Positions 19,545 to 20,398 of a stretch of 20,398 nt of DNA are shown here, one piece after another (position 1 is the first letter of the stretch; each line of letters begins with the position of its first letter). Under the pieces are notes generated by a model. That model was not told the origin of the DNA. It was given only the letters and a program-made list of their open reading frames with translations, and made no database searches. The position numbers were made by a program, and so were the translations under genes. This DNA is from Deinococcus sp. GTDB taxonomy: Bacteria; Deinococcota; Deinococci; Deinococcales; Thermaceae. The stretch covers positions 1 through 20,398 of the forward strand of contig JAMCQK010000090.1 of NCBI GenBank assembly GCA_023382135.1. Reading direction: 5' to 3'.

Positions 19545-20398
19545 GTGGCAGCCAAGACCGAAGCACCAGAGACCGATATTCCCATCCCCGCGGTAGTCCG
19601 GCGCAACACCCTGCTGCTGGCGCTGGCACAAGCCATTGTGGGCACGGGCATGCAGCTGGTGCCTTCGCTGGGTGCGGTGCAGGTGGTGATGCTCACCGGC
19701 TCCTCCACCCTTTCGGGCGCGGCCACCAGCCTGCTGGGGTTTGCGCGCATGCTGGTGGCGTACCCGGTAGGCCGCCTCACCGACGCCAGGGGAAGAAAGG
19801 TGGGGCTTTACCTGGGGCTGTGGCTGGCGCTTGCGGGCGCACTGATAACCGGCGAAGCCACGCTGCTAAAATCGCTGTGGCTTTTTGGCTTGGGGATGCT
19901 GGTGTTCGGGGCCGGGGTGGGTGCCTCGCAGCAGCTTAGGGTTGCGGCCGCGGACATGTACCCCACCAGCCGCAGGAGCGAAGGGATCAGCTTGGTACTG
20001 ATGGGTTCCCTGCTGGGAGCGGGCCTCTCGCCGTTGCTGGTGAATTTCGCGGAGCGGCTGTCGCCTGCAACTGGAGTTTCGGCGCTGGCGCTTGCTTGGT
20101 TCATGGTGCCATTGCTAATTGCGCCTAGCTTTGGGCTCTTGTTCGCGGTCCGGCCAGACCCCAGGGAGATTGCTTTAGACCTCGAGGCCTACTACCCCAC
20201 CCTGGCGAAAACTCCATATATTTCTCCCGGCCAGAAGACCGTCTCACAAAATGCTGTCGCGCGCAGGGCGGGTATTGCGGCGGGCGTGGCCGCCCAGGGG
20301 CAGATGGCCATGATCATGGCCATGACCTCGCTGGCGCTGCACAACCATGGGCACGCCTTTTCGCTGATCTCGGTCTCGGTGGCGCTGCACGTGGCGGG
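19545..20398 (+). CDS. MFS transporter (3' truncated by window end)
   Basis: 284 codons are open to the window edge from a GTG at 19545, with GAGGAG about 7 nt upstream and 9 nt after the hydrolase stop. The N-terminus is VAAKTEAPETDIPIPAVVRR, then a series of hydrophobic helices. The loop GRLTDARGRK (about residues 73-82) is the major facilitator motif A between TM2 and TM3. About seven helices are visible before the cut. The substrate cannot be told. It is co-transcribed with the membrane-anchored hydrolase. Confidence 0.85.
   Translation, partial: MAAKTEAPETDIPIPAVVRRNTLLLALAQAIVGTGMQLVPSLGAVQVVMLTGSSTLSGAATSLLGFARMLVAYPVGRLTDARGRKVGLYLGLWLALAGALITGEATLLKSLWLFGLGMLVFGAGVGASQQLRVAAADMYPTSRRSEGISLVLMGSLLGAGLSPLLVNFAERLSPATGVSALALAWFMVPLLIAPSFGLLFAVRPDPREIALDLEAYYPTLAKTPYISPGQKTVSQNAVARRAGIAAGVAAQGQMAMIMAMTSLALHNHGHAFSLISVSVALHVA

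Noticed and set aside
18672..19631. N-terminal extension of the 121-aa minus-strand protein to about 441 codons
   Set aside because: The extension is exactly opposite the membrane-anchored hydrolase, which has a complete Ser-Asp-His triad. A promoter-like box and a plausible ATG at 18671 support the short form.
1..20398. CRISPR array, rRNA, tRNA genes or an integrase in the window
   Set aside because: I looked for regularly spaced repeats, for GGTTCGAATC-type T-arms with matching acceptor stems, and for tyrosine-recombinase motifs in the open frames, and found none.

Overview
The window looks like chromosomal DNA from a member of the Deinococcota, most likely a Meiothermus-like member of the Thermales. 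The strongest evidence is a clear Gfh1 gene. This GreA-fold anti-Gre factor is known from the Thermus/Deinococcus group and here carries the acidic DDYDD tip. Supporting signs are moderately high GC, tightly packed genes with ATGA overlaps, and several TANNNT boxes exactly 6 nt upstream of a start codon, as in leaderless transcripts of this phylum.

Layout. (1) 1-424: the end of an unknown gene, translationally coupled to cytidine deaminase (cdd). (2) 582-3527, minus strand: an operon of a CPA2-type cation/proton antiporter, a possible 30-aa ORF, a universal stress protein, a Cys/His-rich DUF6062-like protein and a coiled-coil protein. A perfect 30-bp palindrome lies in the leader. (3) 3591-4042: a poorly coding gap. 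(4) 4043-8080, minus strand: an operon of a large exported/membrane protein, a DapA-family aldolase, a lipoprotein with LEA-2-like repeats and a YbjQ/UPF0145 protein. (5) 8138-9766, plus strand: the two subunits of iron-sulfur L-serine dehydratase (sdaAB, sdaAA). (6) About 9770-14640: an accessory island, described below. (7) 14640-18671: greA, a CDF metal exporter, lysS, gfh1 and a small Cys-motif protein. (8) 18798-20398, plus strand: a membrane-anchored alpha/beta hydrolase, then an MFS transporter cut by the window end.

The island is the most interesting part. It holds promiscuous small genes on one strand: a hypothetical protein, an alpha/beta hydrolase, nitronate monooxygenase, an OsmC-like protein, a tiny membrane protein and a broken REP-associated transposase. 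They are separated by DNA that looks like integron attC sites. One site is convincing (11442-11514), one is degenerate (13556-13642) and one may be a half site. Two copies of a ~160-bp, hairpin-rich direct repeat precede the hydrolase and osmC-like genes. There is no integrase in the window. I read it as a gene-cassette array (or its remnant) acquired between sdaAA and greA. Two genes in it carry single-base frameshifts in homopolymer runs (T5 and G6), which are either real decay/slippage or assembly errors.

All functional names come from reading motifs by eye. No database search was possible.
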